The notes beneath the pieces are model-generated. The model saw only the letters and a list, made by a program, of their open reading frames with translations, ran no database searches and was not told the origin of the DNA. Positions 28,331 to 38,987 of a stretch of DNA of 64,000 bases are shown one piece after another. The DNA comes from Glebionis coronaria (taxonomy: Eukaryota > Streptophyta > Magnoliopsida > Asterales > Asteraceae). A program made the position numbers and the translations under genes. The stretch covers positions 434,818,617 to 434,882,616 of the forward strand of contig CM046875.1 of assembly GCA_025667525.1 (NCBI GenBank), written 5' to 3'. Numbering within the stretch: position 1 is the stretch's first letter; each line of letters opens with the position of its first letter.

Positions 28331-29794
28331 CAAAAAATTTTAGAACCTTTTACCTAAAGGCCTCCTCTGATGGAGTAGAGGAGCACTGAGCTCTCTAGAA
28401 AACACTTATCCACCAGTAATCAACCCAAATTCATCATCATATCAACACCAAAAGACTGCTATGATCATCAATCTGCTAGAAATCTGCATATGAGTGGAAA
28501 TGGACTTCATATGAACTCCTTATGAATCTGAACAGCTACTAGTACTTCAAATCATCATAAAGACATCCATTGATCAATTAAGATCAAAAGAATCACATAG
28601 GTTCAACAGAATTGCAGTAATGAATGAATGAGAATAAGAGTGAAGTGAACTAAAATTTTGAGTTTTATTTATTTGGAGGGAAAATCTGTTACAAGAGTCA
28701 ACTAACTAACTAACAGACTCTTAGGTGTGTGTCAGACACCTAAGAGTTGTTGTAACTAAAAAGGAAATGTTGGAAATTGAGAGAAAAATGGAAGTGTGTG
28801 TTATTCACACTCTAGGCTACACTTTACAAATGAGAACCTATCAGGGTATTTATAGAGAAAAGATGAGAGCTTGTTGAGGTAGATGACGTGTTGTGACCAA
28901 TAGAAATCTGCCAAGTGTCATGATTTGGTCAATTGTAGATTCTCGAGTTCATCACAAATTGGGGAAATTTGATTAGGTTAATTTCAGTGTAATCGGATTG
29001 TCGAAGTAGCTTCCTTGCTTGATTCCGAGCAAGTTTCATGTTAAGTTCAAATTCTGAAACGCCTTCCTTTTCATAATCGAATCTGGGCACGTTTAACTTT
29101 GAAGGTGACACGTGGCGTCCTTTGATAGGTCTTCGTTTGATCACACGGATTGATATCCATTTTTAGATAAAAGGGTTATTGAGTGGCGCCTTGTGATTGT
29201 ATAAAAGAAAGATAGTGGGTTGCACTGTTCGGATTTTCTAATAAATGTGAAGCTGAGTTAGTGGCCAGCTGGCGCTTACTTGGTGATCCTTGTATCACTT
29301 TTCAAGCCTTCTCATTGGTGGATAGATTTATACACGGATTAAGACCAAACTTGGTATAGTTTTGTCACTTTTAGTCCCTCTTCTTTAGCAGAATTATGAT
29401 TTAAGCTCTTTTCTTCATTTCTTTGGCAAATTAAGCCTTTGAATTGCATTCTTGATCATTTGAGTCCTTTGACTTGGTTGACTTAAGAGTTGACCAGGTT
29501 TGACTTTGATCTTGACTTTTTCCAAAATTGCACTTAAGTCCCTCAACTTTTGAACATTATCAATGATAGGTCCTTTATCTTCAAATGGTTTGTCATCTTT
29601 GATCCTTCTCTTGTCTTTTCTTTATAGATGAACTTGATTTCACTTGTTTGCTTGAATTTTGTATCCTTGTTACCTATTTAAGCACAAACACAAAACCTAC
29701 CACATAATACTGCTTTATAGCATAAAAGTTAGGTATTTGCTATGTGTTTTAGGGTGATTTGTTGACTTATTGATATGAGATTTTGCTCATATCA

Positions 29795-31860
29795 AATCCC
29801 CTACACTTGATCATTTCCATGACCTCATGCAATGCCATATTTTAAAGCACAAATTTATATTTTTCTCATAATTAACCCACCTTGGCCATTATGAAATGCT
29901 TTTACACTACTCTACACTATATGATGCATGATTTTGATTTTATATAATGCAATGCAAAGAAGAACAATTCTATTTATATATTTTTGATTTTTCATAAATG
30001 GTTTTGATGGAAATAACTCATAAAGAAATCAATGACTTAGATTAGGGCTTTTGGTACCATGAACACTCATCACCCTCAAGTTTCACTTTCCCCATACCAA
30101 GCTTAAAAATGGGATCATTACATTCACAAGTAAAAAGTGCATTAACTTATTCATGACAATTAGATGTGGAACCAGTTATTATTTGAGCAAATTTCTTGAG
30201 AGCAAATTTGTCATTATTTAAAGCGTGAAGTATAAGAAATGAAAAATCCAAAAATAAGGAAGCACGGTTTTAATCCTAAGTAATCCTCTCATCCATTACT
30301 TGAAAAACCGCTCACAATTAATATAAGTCTGACTCAAGAGTAATAAGTCATTTGCCTTATGTGTAAGATCCTTGCATTAAGTAGCTACAAACTCGCTAAG
30401 GAAAGAAAAATAAAACTCACGCAATAATTAACATCCGCCGCTTTTTTGAGACCTTGGATCTTCAACCTCGCAACCTGTCAAGGTAATATTGGATTGGAGC
30501 AACTATTAAATCCCCGCAACCCGTCAAGGTAATATTGGAATTCAATAGTCACTATAATTAACACTTCACTGCCCCTCTTGGGAGTCTTATATAATTATTT
30601 ATTTTTATTTTTTTCTTTTTATTTTTTTTCTAGCCACTCATTTTTTTATAAGCCGCTATTATTTTTCTTTATTCCTCACAAAGAAAGTTGAAAAGAATAA
30701 AAGGAAAAACACCCGCTAAGTATTAAGCATGACATAAGTCTAGTACACATAAAACGTTCAAACTTAGAATCTTAAGACGTACTTATACCAACCATGAATG
30801 ATTAGTCAAAAATGCATAAGAGATTACAAACCAATTAAAACCGTTCTTGATTATTTATTAACATATATTCATGCGAATAAAATAGAGGCAAAGAAAGAGA
30901 ATGGTTTAGCCGCAAGTAATTGTCATGAAGTTTATCTAGCCCTTTTATACTTGCTTCAACTCTATCATCTCCCATTCTCCACAAATTTAAAGTCTCAAAG
31001 AATGAGATTCGTGGATGCTTAGCCTAATAGACCAATAAAGGACTACATGGCTAAGGATACTAGCTAGAGTAAGCTTAGATAATCAAACTCTGGTTGAGTC
31101 AAAGTATCTATGGCGGGCCTAATATGTCAAAGAAGTCTAAATTTGTTAAACCATATCCTTTATTATATTTTTTTCTCTTTTATATTTTTGATGAAAAATA
31201 AAAGAAAGAATATATACAATGCAAATGTGTTATGCAAATGAAAAATGTTTAATGCAAAAATTATGAATGCATATTTTTGGTGGCCAAAGTAGATCAAAAA
31301 CTTGAAAAATGTTAAAAAATTAATTTTCCAAGTTATCATGAAGTTAAGGCAACGGACTAGGTAAGGTCACTTCGATAGAAGACCCCCTACACATAAGCTA
31401 AACATTGTCCTCAGTGTTTAAGAGCATGGGAGTATAAACTCCCCTACACTTCTGACAATGAATAGACTTTGCTTAACCCAAGCTAAGGAACGATCAACTA
31501 TAGTGAATTCATTTTTTAAGCACAATGCGTCAATGAAAACTCACAATAGTAATGAAGTGAACCGGATACAAGGGCCTCCTCCATAAGCTCCAATGCACGT
31601 GATGATAGAGAAACCCTACAAAAAACAGGAAGACAAAAGGAAGGTCTCCCCCTACACTTATCCTCAAATCTATACCCTTATTTCTATCCTACCACACTCT
31701 AAATCTTAAAACTCTAAACCTAGTTGTTCAAAATTGATTTATGGAGTCTCTAGCTCGACTCATCCCACACTTAAAAGTATCTAAAACCTATCATGGAGAA
31801 CAAAAGTTTTACCCTTTTTAAGAAAAATCTCCATGATGAGGTAAAGCAAGTTTTCAATTA
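29795..31860 (-). other. 3' non-coding interior of Athila B
   Basis: There is no retroviral domain. Notable parts are the PPT next to the LTR (29795-29805); two copies of a cgcaacc-gtcaaggtaatattgga segment (about 30471-30495 and 30514-30538); and the conserved Athila hairpin at 31400-31419 with a G-rich tract on its minus-strand 3' side. The 74-codon plus-strand frame at 30798-31022 has no recognisable features. Confidence 0.65.
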
Positions 31861-32449
31861 TCAAAACTCCATAAATATCCCCCCTGGATCAAATACATAA
31901 TTACCATCCCACTTATAACATAATCCAACAACTAACTTCCCAAGCAATGGTGAAAAGAGTGAGGTGTTTTTCTCCAAAATGGTTGCCCATATGTTTTTCC
32001 AAAGGTGATAAGGTGATACTCTTAAATATCTCACAAATTCTCCTTTTATTGCATCAGGCAGATACTGAGATGGTTTAGCAAGCTCTATTCCAGGATCAAA
32101 AATCCATTCCTTGATGGGAAAACAACAAGTGGTGGTTGCCTTAGAAGATTCTCCCCTAATGGTTACATGTTGAGAGAAATGTTGTGGAGTAATGGGTAAC
32201 AACAAGCTCGTTTTGTTTTCCTTTATCACTTTGAAAGGTTGAGGTGGAAAGAGAAGATGGTAAAGTATCTTCATGCAATAGAGAATCTAGAAAGAGTATA
32301 TCCCATTCCTCATCAACATAACCAAGAGTGTACTCAAAAGGTATATCAACCTCTAAAAACTCATCACTCTCATCCATGATAGAATCCTCCTCATCACCAT
32401 AAACATCATAGATTGGTATATCAAACATTGGTGACTCCTCAAAACTCAA
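31861..32449 (-). pseudogene. Acidic and unknown C-terminal frames of Athila B
   Basis: Two overlapping minus-strand frames lie where RT would begin in an autonomous element. The first (32449-32156) is acidic (PIYDVYGDEEDSIMDESDEF). The second (32274-31861, 137 codons) reads EFVRYLRVSPYHLWKNIWAT and LLGKLVVGLCYKWDGNYVFD; it is not acidic and shows no family I know. They are probably one gag-protease polyprotein tail broken by a frameshift near 32200. Element A has a similarly placed tail (16195-16752) with the same acidic N-terminal style but no obvious match in the C-terminal half. Confidence 0.45.
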
Positions 32450-32549
32450 AGAAGTGTGATCATCAAAGAATGGAGAGTCACAAGTGGAGAACTCATCATC
32501 ACTATAATCATCATATGTTGGTGTATCACAAAGAAGAGATTCATCATCA

Positions 32550-33311
32550 CTAAATCCTCATTGGTTTCTTCATCATGGTGGAAAAGTGGTTATCAAATGT
32601 TGTTTCAAAGAGAGGATTGGAATGAATCACAAAATCACCAAAGTTAAGCGCTTGAGGTTCATGAAAGTCCAAGGATGAGGTAATGGAAGCAATGGTCTCA
32701 ACATAAGGAAGGTCATAATCTCCACTTGAACAAGCTTCATAAAAATATTCATTACAAACTTCATCAAGGATATCATCTTGAGTTTCCTCCTCATTAACAA
32801 CATCAATATGATTTACCGTTTCGGGCTCATTAGATTTCTTTGACAACTTTCCCATATTAAACACAACTCTTTCATATCCTACCCTCATTGTAAGTTCACC
32901 TTCCGCCACATCTATAAGAGTACGACCCATTCTTAAAAATGGCCTACCAACAATTAGAGGAACTCTCGGATCCATATCATAATCAACCACCACAAAATCC
33001 GCGGGAAAGGTAAATCTATCAACCCCTACAAAAACATCCTCCGCAATTCCCACCAGATAAGCTATAGTACGATTGGCTAACTCAAGAGTCATCCTAGTAG
33101 GATTGAGCTCGGGAAGTGAAAGTCTTTTCCAAATCGATAATGGCATGAGATTTATGCTTGCCCCTAAATCCGCTAGTGCCATGCAATTTTCCACCCCCGG
33201 GAAATTGCAAGGAATCAAAAACCTCCCCGGATCTCCAAGCTTAGTGGGCAACTTCTTAAGCAAAATCGCGGAACAATTTTCATTTAAGGAAGCATTAGGC
33301 AAATCCACCAA
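32550..33311 (-). pseudogene. Athila B protease-like region
   Basis: The frame gives DPGRFLIPCNFPGVENCM, then the retropepsin active-site segment LADLGASINLMPLSIWKRL (Asp near 33165), then RVPLIVGRPFLRMGRTLIDV, the order seen in Athila protease. The D-L-G-A-S motif is intact, unlike in A. The upstream part (33469-33284, FKQLNINISFAEALANMPKF) is in the gag phase and is separated by a one-base frameshift near 33300. Downstream, the acidic segment YDLPYVETIASITSSLDFHE leads to the tail frames. Confidence 0.85.
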
Positions 33312-33469
33312 TTTCTCCTTGTTAGAAGAAGGTCCTTGATCATCTTAGCAAATTTAGGCATATTGGCTAAGGCTTCCGCAAAGGAGATGTTTATGTTAAG
33401 TTGCTTGAACATCATCAAAAAGTTTGAGACTTGTATATCATCCTTGTTTTTCAATTTCTCCTTTCTCAA

Positions 33470-33817
33470 TCTTGATGGATATGGTAAGCTTGGTTTTGGT
33501 TGAGGTTGAGTGGTTGATGAAGGGTTTTCTTTGTTGGGTTTTTCATTGATGGGTGTGGAAGTTAAAAAGTAGAAAGTGTAGGTGTTGAGGTTGTAGAGCT
33601 TGAAGGTGTTGATGTTGATGGCTTATCACAAGGTGGAACCATTGTAGGCTTTACCAAAGGAGGGGTAGGATGTAAAGGATCATTAGTTGTTTTCCACTTC
33701 TTGTTGTGATAGCATTGACATTAGCCCTTGGGTTTGTTTGTGTGTTTGAAGGTAAAGCCCCTTGTGGCCTTTGATTAAGAAGCATAAACTTTTTGTTTGT
33801 TTCCTCATGCATTTCAA
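33470..33817 (-). pseudogene. Athila B gag-protease linker, decayed
   Basis: Minus-strand translation gives Thr/Ser/Pro-rich linker-like sequence in mixed phases, joining the gag C-terminus to the SFAEALANMPKF block upstream of protease. Stops and shifts prevent one frame. Element C has a comparable linker rich in T, P and E. Confidence 0.5.
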
Positions 33818-35215
33818 TCACTTTTTCTCATTAGCTTGGAACCTTCTTTCATTATCTTTATTCATTTTTTGAAGAAGCTCAATGGTGTTTAAATCATGTG
33901 GCACATTCCCTTGAAAACCTTGGGATTGGAAAGGTGGAGGTTGATTGTAAAACCCTTGGTTGTTGCCTTGAAAGTTATTTCCTTGATTGTGTAAGGTATT
34001 GGGTGCTCTAAAGTTGTTTTGTCCTTGGTAAATTGGCATAGGCCCTTGATTTATTTGAAGCAATTGAGGAGGATTGGTTTGATTTTGGGTGGGTGGTTGG
34101 GGTAGAAAGCCAGGTGGAGCAAGGTAGTTATTTGACTTGTAAGAGAGATTGTTTTGATTGATGTTAGGTTTGAAGTGCTACCTATGTTCTTCTTGATAAA
34201 CATAACATTCACCTTGGTAACCTTGAACCTTGTCACATTGTTGGTAAGAATGAGGACCTCCACAAGTCTCACATGAAATAGCAATAACATTCACATCATT
34301 AGTGGAATTTTTGTTCAAAGAAAGTTCACAAAATTTCAAGATATTATCAAGATTTTGAGTGATAATCCCATCCATTTGTGGAGTAACACTCTCTTGCACC
34401 ACATGGACTCTCTCATCAAATTGTGTGTTAGTTTGCACCATGAATTTAGTCTCAATAATGTCCCATGCCTCTTGAATAGATTTGGAAAGAATATTCCCAC
34501 CCACGGAGGAGTTAAGGGAATCTTGATGATGTGGTCTTAATCCATTGTATAAAGTATTGATTTGGTGAACTTCATTGAATCCATGATTGGGGCACTTTCT
34601 CAATAACTCCTTGAACTCTTCCCAAGCATCACTAAAGGTTTGGCTAGGTTTTTGTTGAAATCCAATAATTAGGTTTCTCAAAGCCGTGGTCTTAGATGGG
34701 GGAAAGAACTTGTTCAAAAACTTCTTAGTAAATTCATCCCAAGTAGTAATGCTCTTAGGTGGTTGTGTATCTAGCCAATACTTGGAATTTCCCTCTAAGG
34801 AGAATTGGATTAAAATCAACTTAATGGCATCATGGGGAACTCCATTGTACTTAATGGTATTACAAAGAGATAGAAACTTCTTGATATGATCGTGTGGATT
34901 ATCACTAGGTCTCCCAAAAAATGGCGTGTTTGAAACCAAGCTAATTATAGATGTCTTAAGCTCAAACGAGTTTGCGGGTATCTCGGGTATAACAATAGCA
35001 TCAACATATCCTTGCACATTGGATTGAAGGTGCTTCATCAAAGGTCGATTGTCAACAGCGGCCATGGCTTCTTGTGTGTTGTTCAAAGCACGATTCTCGG
35101 GATCGGCTTGATGGACGGTGTTGTTTTTACTCTTTCTCTTTTTCTTCCTTTTCGAAGGAAGGGGTTGTACACCAAATGGTATTTGTGCACGCCCGCGGGT
35201 GAGCATGCAACTCAA
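33818..35215 (-). pseudogene. gag: Athila B gag
   Basis: From ATG at 35215 (MSCMLTRGRAQ), with a basic K/R-rich N-terminus, the frame gives the Athila gag core: PLMKHLQSNVQGYVDAIVIP, DNPHDHIKKFLSLCNTI, DAIKLILIQFSLEGNSKYW and KCPNHGFNEVHQINTLYNGL. The nucleocapsid motif CETCGGPHSYQQC is near 34265. A TAG at 34178 interrupts; the same frame continues through an N/Q/P/G-rich segment (IYQGQNNFRAPNTLHNQGNN) to 33818. The capsid part before 34178 (about 345 codons) is uninterrupted, so a truncated Gag could in principle be translated. Confidence 0.88.
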
Positions 35216-35957
35216 ATCAATGAGTGAGAGAGAAGCTCTAGTTCGAATTTGGAAAAGAAGGGATTATCCTTTCCGAGGTTCAATAAGTAATATCCACAAG
35301 AAAGTATAGTATACGTAAGTAATACTTGGCTGCAAGACCCCCAATCAAGCTTTCCTTCTTAGAATACGCACTAGTGAACGGGGGGTTAGGTGGCGCGAAG
35401 CACTTAGGTACCTATTAACCCTTAGACGACATTTTATAGCACGTCGCCTTTCTATTCACTTTCTAGTTTGTATTCTTTGAATTCTTGCCTATTGGAAGTA
35501 TTTATCTAGTCTTGCTTAATTAAATTTGATCGATACACGTGTCAAGGACCGAAACGCTCCCGAACACGGTGTATTGCAAAAGCAATACTTATGGAAGTAT
35601 GTGTATTGAGTGTTCGTATACGTATACGTATCTACATATAATAATATATCAAAAATATTTTTGTGTTTATTGGGTTTTTAAAGAAAATACTATATGTACG
35701 TAAAAACCGATTAAATCCAATAATATATATTTTTGGTTGTAATCTTTTAGGAAAAAGATTACTTTTTGAATTTTTTATTTTTTTGGTTCAATTCTTTAGG
35801 AAAAGAATTGATTTTGTTAATTTTTTAGTTTTTATATATTTTTATATTTTTGATTTTTTATGTTTTTTATTTATGATACGTAAAAATAACGTTCACGAGG
35901 TGAACGGATCCCAAAATCCAATCGAAACCGTCAATCAATAGTCTCTCGTAATGTCAT
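35216..35957 (-). other. Leader of Athila B
   Basis: There is no ORF. It carries the leader blocks shared with A and C: the TATAAAA-containing block at 35421-35449 and the aggtggcgcgaagcacttaggt block at 35388-35408 (plus-strand reading). The 92-codon plus-strand frame at 35663-35941 is a translation of T-rich sequence and is not credible. Confidence 0.65.
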
Positions 35958-35975
35958 GAACCAGCAGCGGCGCCA
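35958..35975 (-). other. PBS of Athila B
   Basis: The minus strand reads TGGCGCCGCTGCTGG from 35975 leftward, two bases from the LTR (35978). It is the same Athila-type site as in A and C with small differences. Confidence 0.85.
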
Positions 35976-35977
35976 TT

Positions 35978-38900
35978 TGAAATTGATTATTTTTAAGTTC
36001 GTTTATTATCGATTCTTGACAAATTGAAAGGCCTAAAAATATCGAGCTTTTAATTGTTCTTGGTTGTTAAGGATATTTGGAAGTCTATGTCTAATTCAAT
36101 CAACATGTAAAAAGAGGAAAATATTAAGGCTACGTATCTGTAAAACAAAGTGCACGTACCAATTACTATTCACAAAGTACAAATATTTAATGCATAAAAT
36201 GTAAATTGCTTGAAATTTAAACTAAATGAAAGTAAAAGGACTAAAATATAAAATTCAGAAACTACAAGGACCAAATATGTAAAATGTAACAACTAGTAAA
36301 AAACTTAACAAAATTACCAAACTTTCTAACTGAAAATGTAACAAACTGAAACTAGAAGGACCAAGTTTATGCACACCCTAAAAACTATGACAATTAGCAC
36401 TGAATACAAACACTAGCAAAGAACAAGTACCATTGTGCAATTAAATGGGAAGTTATATAAAAAACGGGTAAACTAAAATGAATAAGCTGGATTGAGCTTA
36501 TTAATGAACCAAATTAAGTCTGGTTTGTTTTAAACAGCTTAAAATGGAAAATAAGCTAGGCCATTAACAGGAATTTACATAAAAGCTTGAAAATCACAAA
36601 TTAGCTTATTTCAATAAGCCATGATTAAGCTAATTTGAAAACAAGACAACAACAAATCGATTTTATTGATGAAACTGATTAATCAACTAACAAGAAGCTT
36701 GGAATGTCTTTTAAAATGAAAAATGGTCCACTGAATAAGCCAGAATCAAGAATTAAGCAAAAATGAGCTTATTTGACCAACGCTGACCAAAATTCCAAAA
36801 AGCTGAAAATCACAGAATCCACTCAAGACATGTTGGCAATAATATTTGTGAAAAAAAATTAACAAGTTTATGAAGTAGAAATGGAGATCTAGTAAAATAG
36901 TTTGGAGTTGATTACAGAAACCGACGTTTGCTAATAAGCTAACTGAAAAGCTGATTTCTAATTCAAAACTTAAAACTTAAATACTGAAACTTCAGATGTT
37001 GAACTACAAGTTGAAACAAGTTTGAGGCAATTTCATCAAGTAATGAAGAAATGCCAAGCATCAAAGTTAGCTAGTTTGACTGATGAACTACTTAAAAATC
37101 TTGACCCATACTTTTTAACTACCAATTGCCTTTTTGAAAACTATCTTGACCACAAAACTCTACTGAAATGTTTACACTATATGGCCAAATGTAAATGAAC
37201 ACAATTCAACTAGTTTAACAAACTCTAATCACCAAAATTCATCTATACCAAACACTACTTAAGAAATATGTATAAGACTTTTTCAAAGAAGATTTGAGCA
37301 CAAGTTTAAGACAGGTTTAGACTCTTATTAGGACTTGTTTAGATGACAAAATGAGGTATGTTTGGACTAAAAACAAGCAAGTAAACAGACTATATCACAA
37401 CATGAAACTAATGAGTAAAGACTGATGAAAATGCTAATTGAAATCAAGTAAAGCTAGGATCAAAGCTGTAAGACCACTCAACAACTATCAAACTAACACA
37501 ATTATGCTACAGTTAAGCTAAGAACACATTCAGATAAGCAAGTAAACTTTATTCTAGGATTTAAGCATGCAAGTACACTTGAGAGGAACTAAAAACATGA
37601 TTTTTAGAACCCAAATTCATCATCATATCAACACCAAAAGACTGCTACGATAATCAATCTGCTAGAAATCTGCATATGACTGGAAATGGACTTCTTATGA
37701 ACTCCTTATGAATCTGAACAGCTACTAGTACTTCAAATCATCATAAAGACATCCATTGATCAATTAAGATCAAAAGAATCACACAGGTTAAACAGAATTG
37801 CAGTAATGAATGAATGAGAATAAGAGGGAAGTGAATTGAAATTTTGAGTTTTATTTATTTGGAGGGAAAATCTGTTACAAGAGTTAACTAACTAACTAAC
37901 TAACTAACAGACTCTTAGGTGTGTGTCAGACACCTAAGAGTTGTTGTAACTAAAAAGTAAATGCTGTAAATTGAGAGAAAAATGGAAGTGTGTTTTATTC
38001 ACACTCTAGGCTACACTTTACAAATGAGAACCTATCAAGGTATTTATAGAGAAAAGATGAGAGCTTGTTGAGGTAGATGACGTGTTGTGACCAATAGAAA
38101 TAATCCAAGTGTCATTATTTGGTCAATTGCAGATTCTCGAGTTCATCACAAATTAGGGAAATTTGATCGGGTTAATTTCAGTGTAATTGGATAGTCGGAG
38201 TAGCTTCCTTGCTTGATTCCGAGCAAGTTTCATGTTAAGTTTAAATTCTGAAATGCCTTCCTTTTCATAATCGAATTTGGGCACGTTTAACTTTGAAGGT
38301 GACACGTGGCGTCCTTTGATAGGTCTTCGTTTGATCACACGGATTGATATCCATTTTGGGATAAAAGGATTATTGAGTGGCGCCTTGTTATTGGATAAAA
38401 GAATGATAGTGGGCTGCACTGTTCGGATTTTCTAATAAATGCGAAGCTGAGTTAGTGGCCAGCTGGCGCTGACTTTGTGATCCTTGTATTACTTTTCAAG
38501 CCTTCTCATTGGTGGATAGATTTATACACGGATTAAGACCAAAGTTGGTATAGTTTTGTCAATTTTAGTCCCCCTTCTTTAGCAGAATTATGATTTAAGC
38601 TCTTTTCTTCATTTCTTTGGCAAATTAAGTCCTTTGACTTGCATTCTTGATCATTTGAGTCCTTTGACTTGGTTGACTTGAGAGTTGACCAGGTTTGACT
38701 TTGATCTTAACTTTTTCCAAAATATCACTTAAGTCCCTCAAATATTGAACATTGTCAAGATAGGTCCTTTATCTTCAAATGGCTGGTCATCTTTGATCCT
38801 TCTCTTGTCTTTTCTTCATAAATGAACTGATTTCACTTGTTTGCTTGAAATTTATATCCTTGTTACCTATTTAAGCACAAACACAAAACATACCACATAA

Positions 38901-38987
38901 TACTGCTTTATAACATAAAAGTTAGGTATTTGCTATGTGTTTTAGGGTGATTTATCGACTTATTGATATGAGATTTTGATCATATCA
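35978..38987 (-). repeat. 5' LTR of B (3010 bp)
   Basis: The plus strand starts TGAAATTGATTATT and ends CATATCA. It is the partner of the LTR at 24123-29794. The plus-strand right end (the U3 start) carries a 9-bp inverted repeat with one mismatch (38964-38987). No reading frame with a known domain is present. Confidence 0.93.

Larger units (their letters stand above)
24123..29794 (-). repeat. 3' LTR of B, split by the LINE
   Basis: The LTR parts are 24123-25758 and about 28326-29794, together about 3.1 kb. The plus strand starts TGAAATTAATTAAG and ends GCTCATATCA. It shows long collinear similarity to 35978-38987, differing by scattered substitutions and by about 75 bp (about 28349-28424) that the other LTR lacks. 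There are no genes apart from the LINE. Confidence 0.9.
24123..38987 (-). mobile_element. Athila-type element B, gag-protease only, reverse orientation
   Basis: The left, 3' LTR is 24123-29794 (with the LINE inside) and the right, 5' LTR is 35978-38987. The PBS is at 35958-35975 and the minus-strand PPT is read as the complement of aaatcccctac (29795-29805). The TSD is ggaat on the left but only aat (38988-38990) on the right, so two bases were lost. The interior encodes gag, protease and short acidic frames, with no RT, RNase H or integrase. It inserted into the 3' LTR of C; the LTR of C continues exactly after it (tgagaaagaaaaagacg in both copies). Confidence 0.93.

Noticed and set aside
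30471..30538. A short CRISPR-like repeat pair (gcaacc-gtcaaggtaatattgga)
   Set aside because: There are only two copies, in a plant retrotransposon interior, with no array structure; it is a local duplication.
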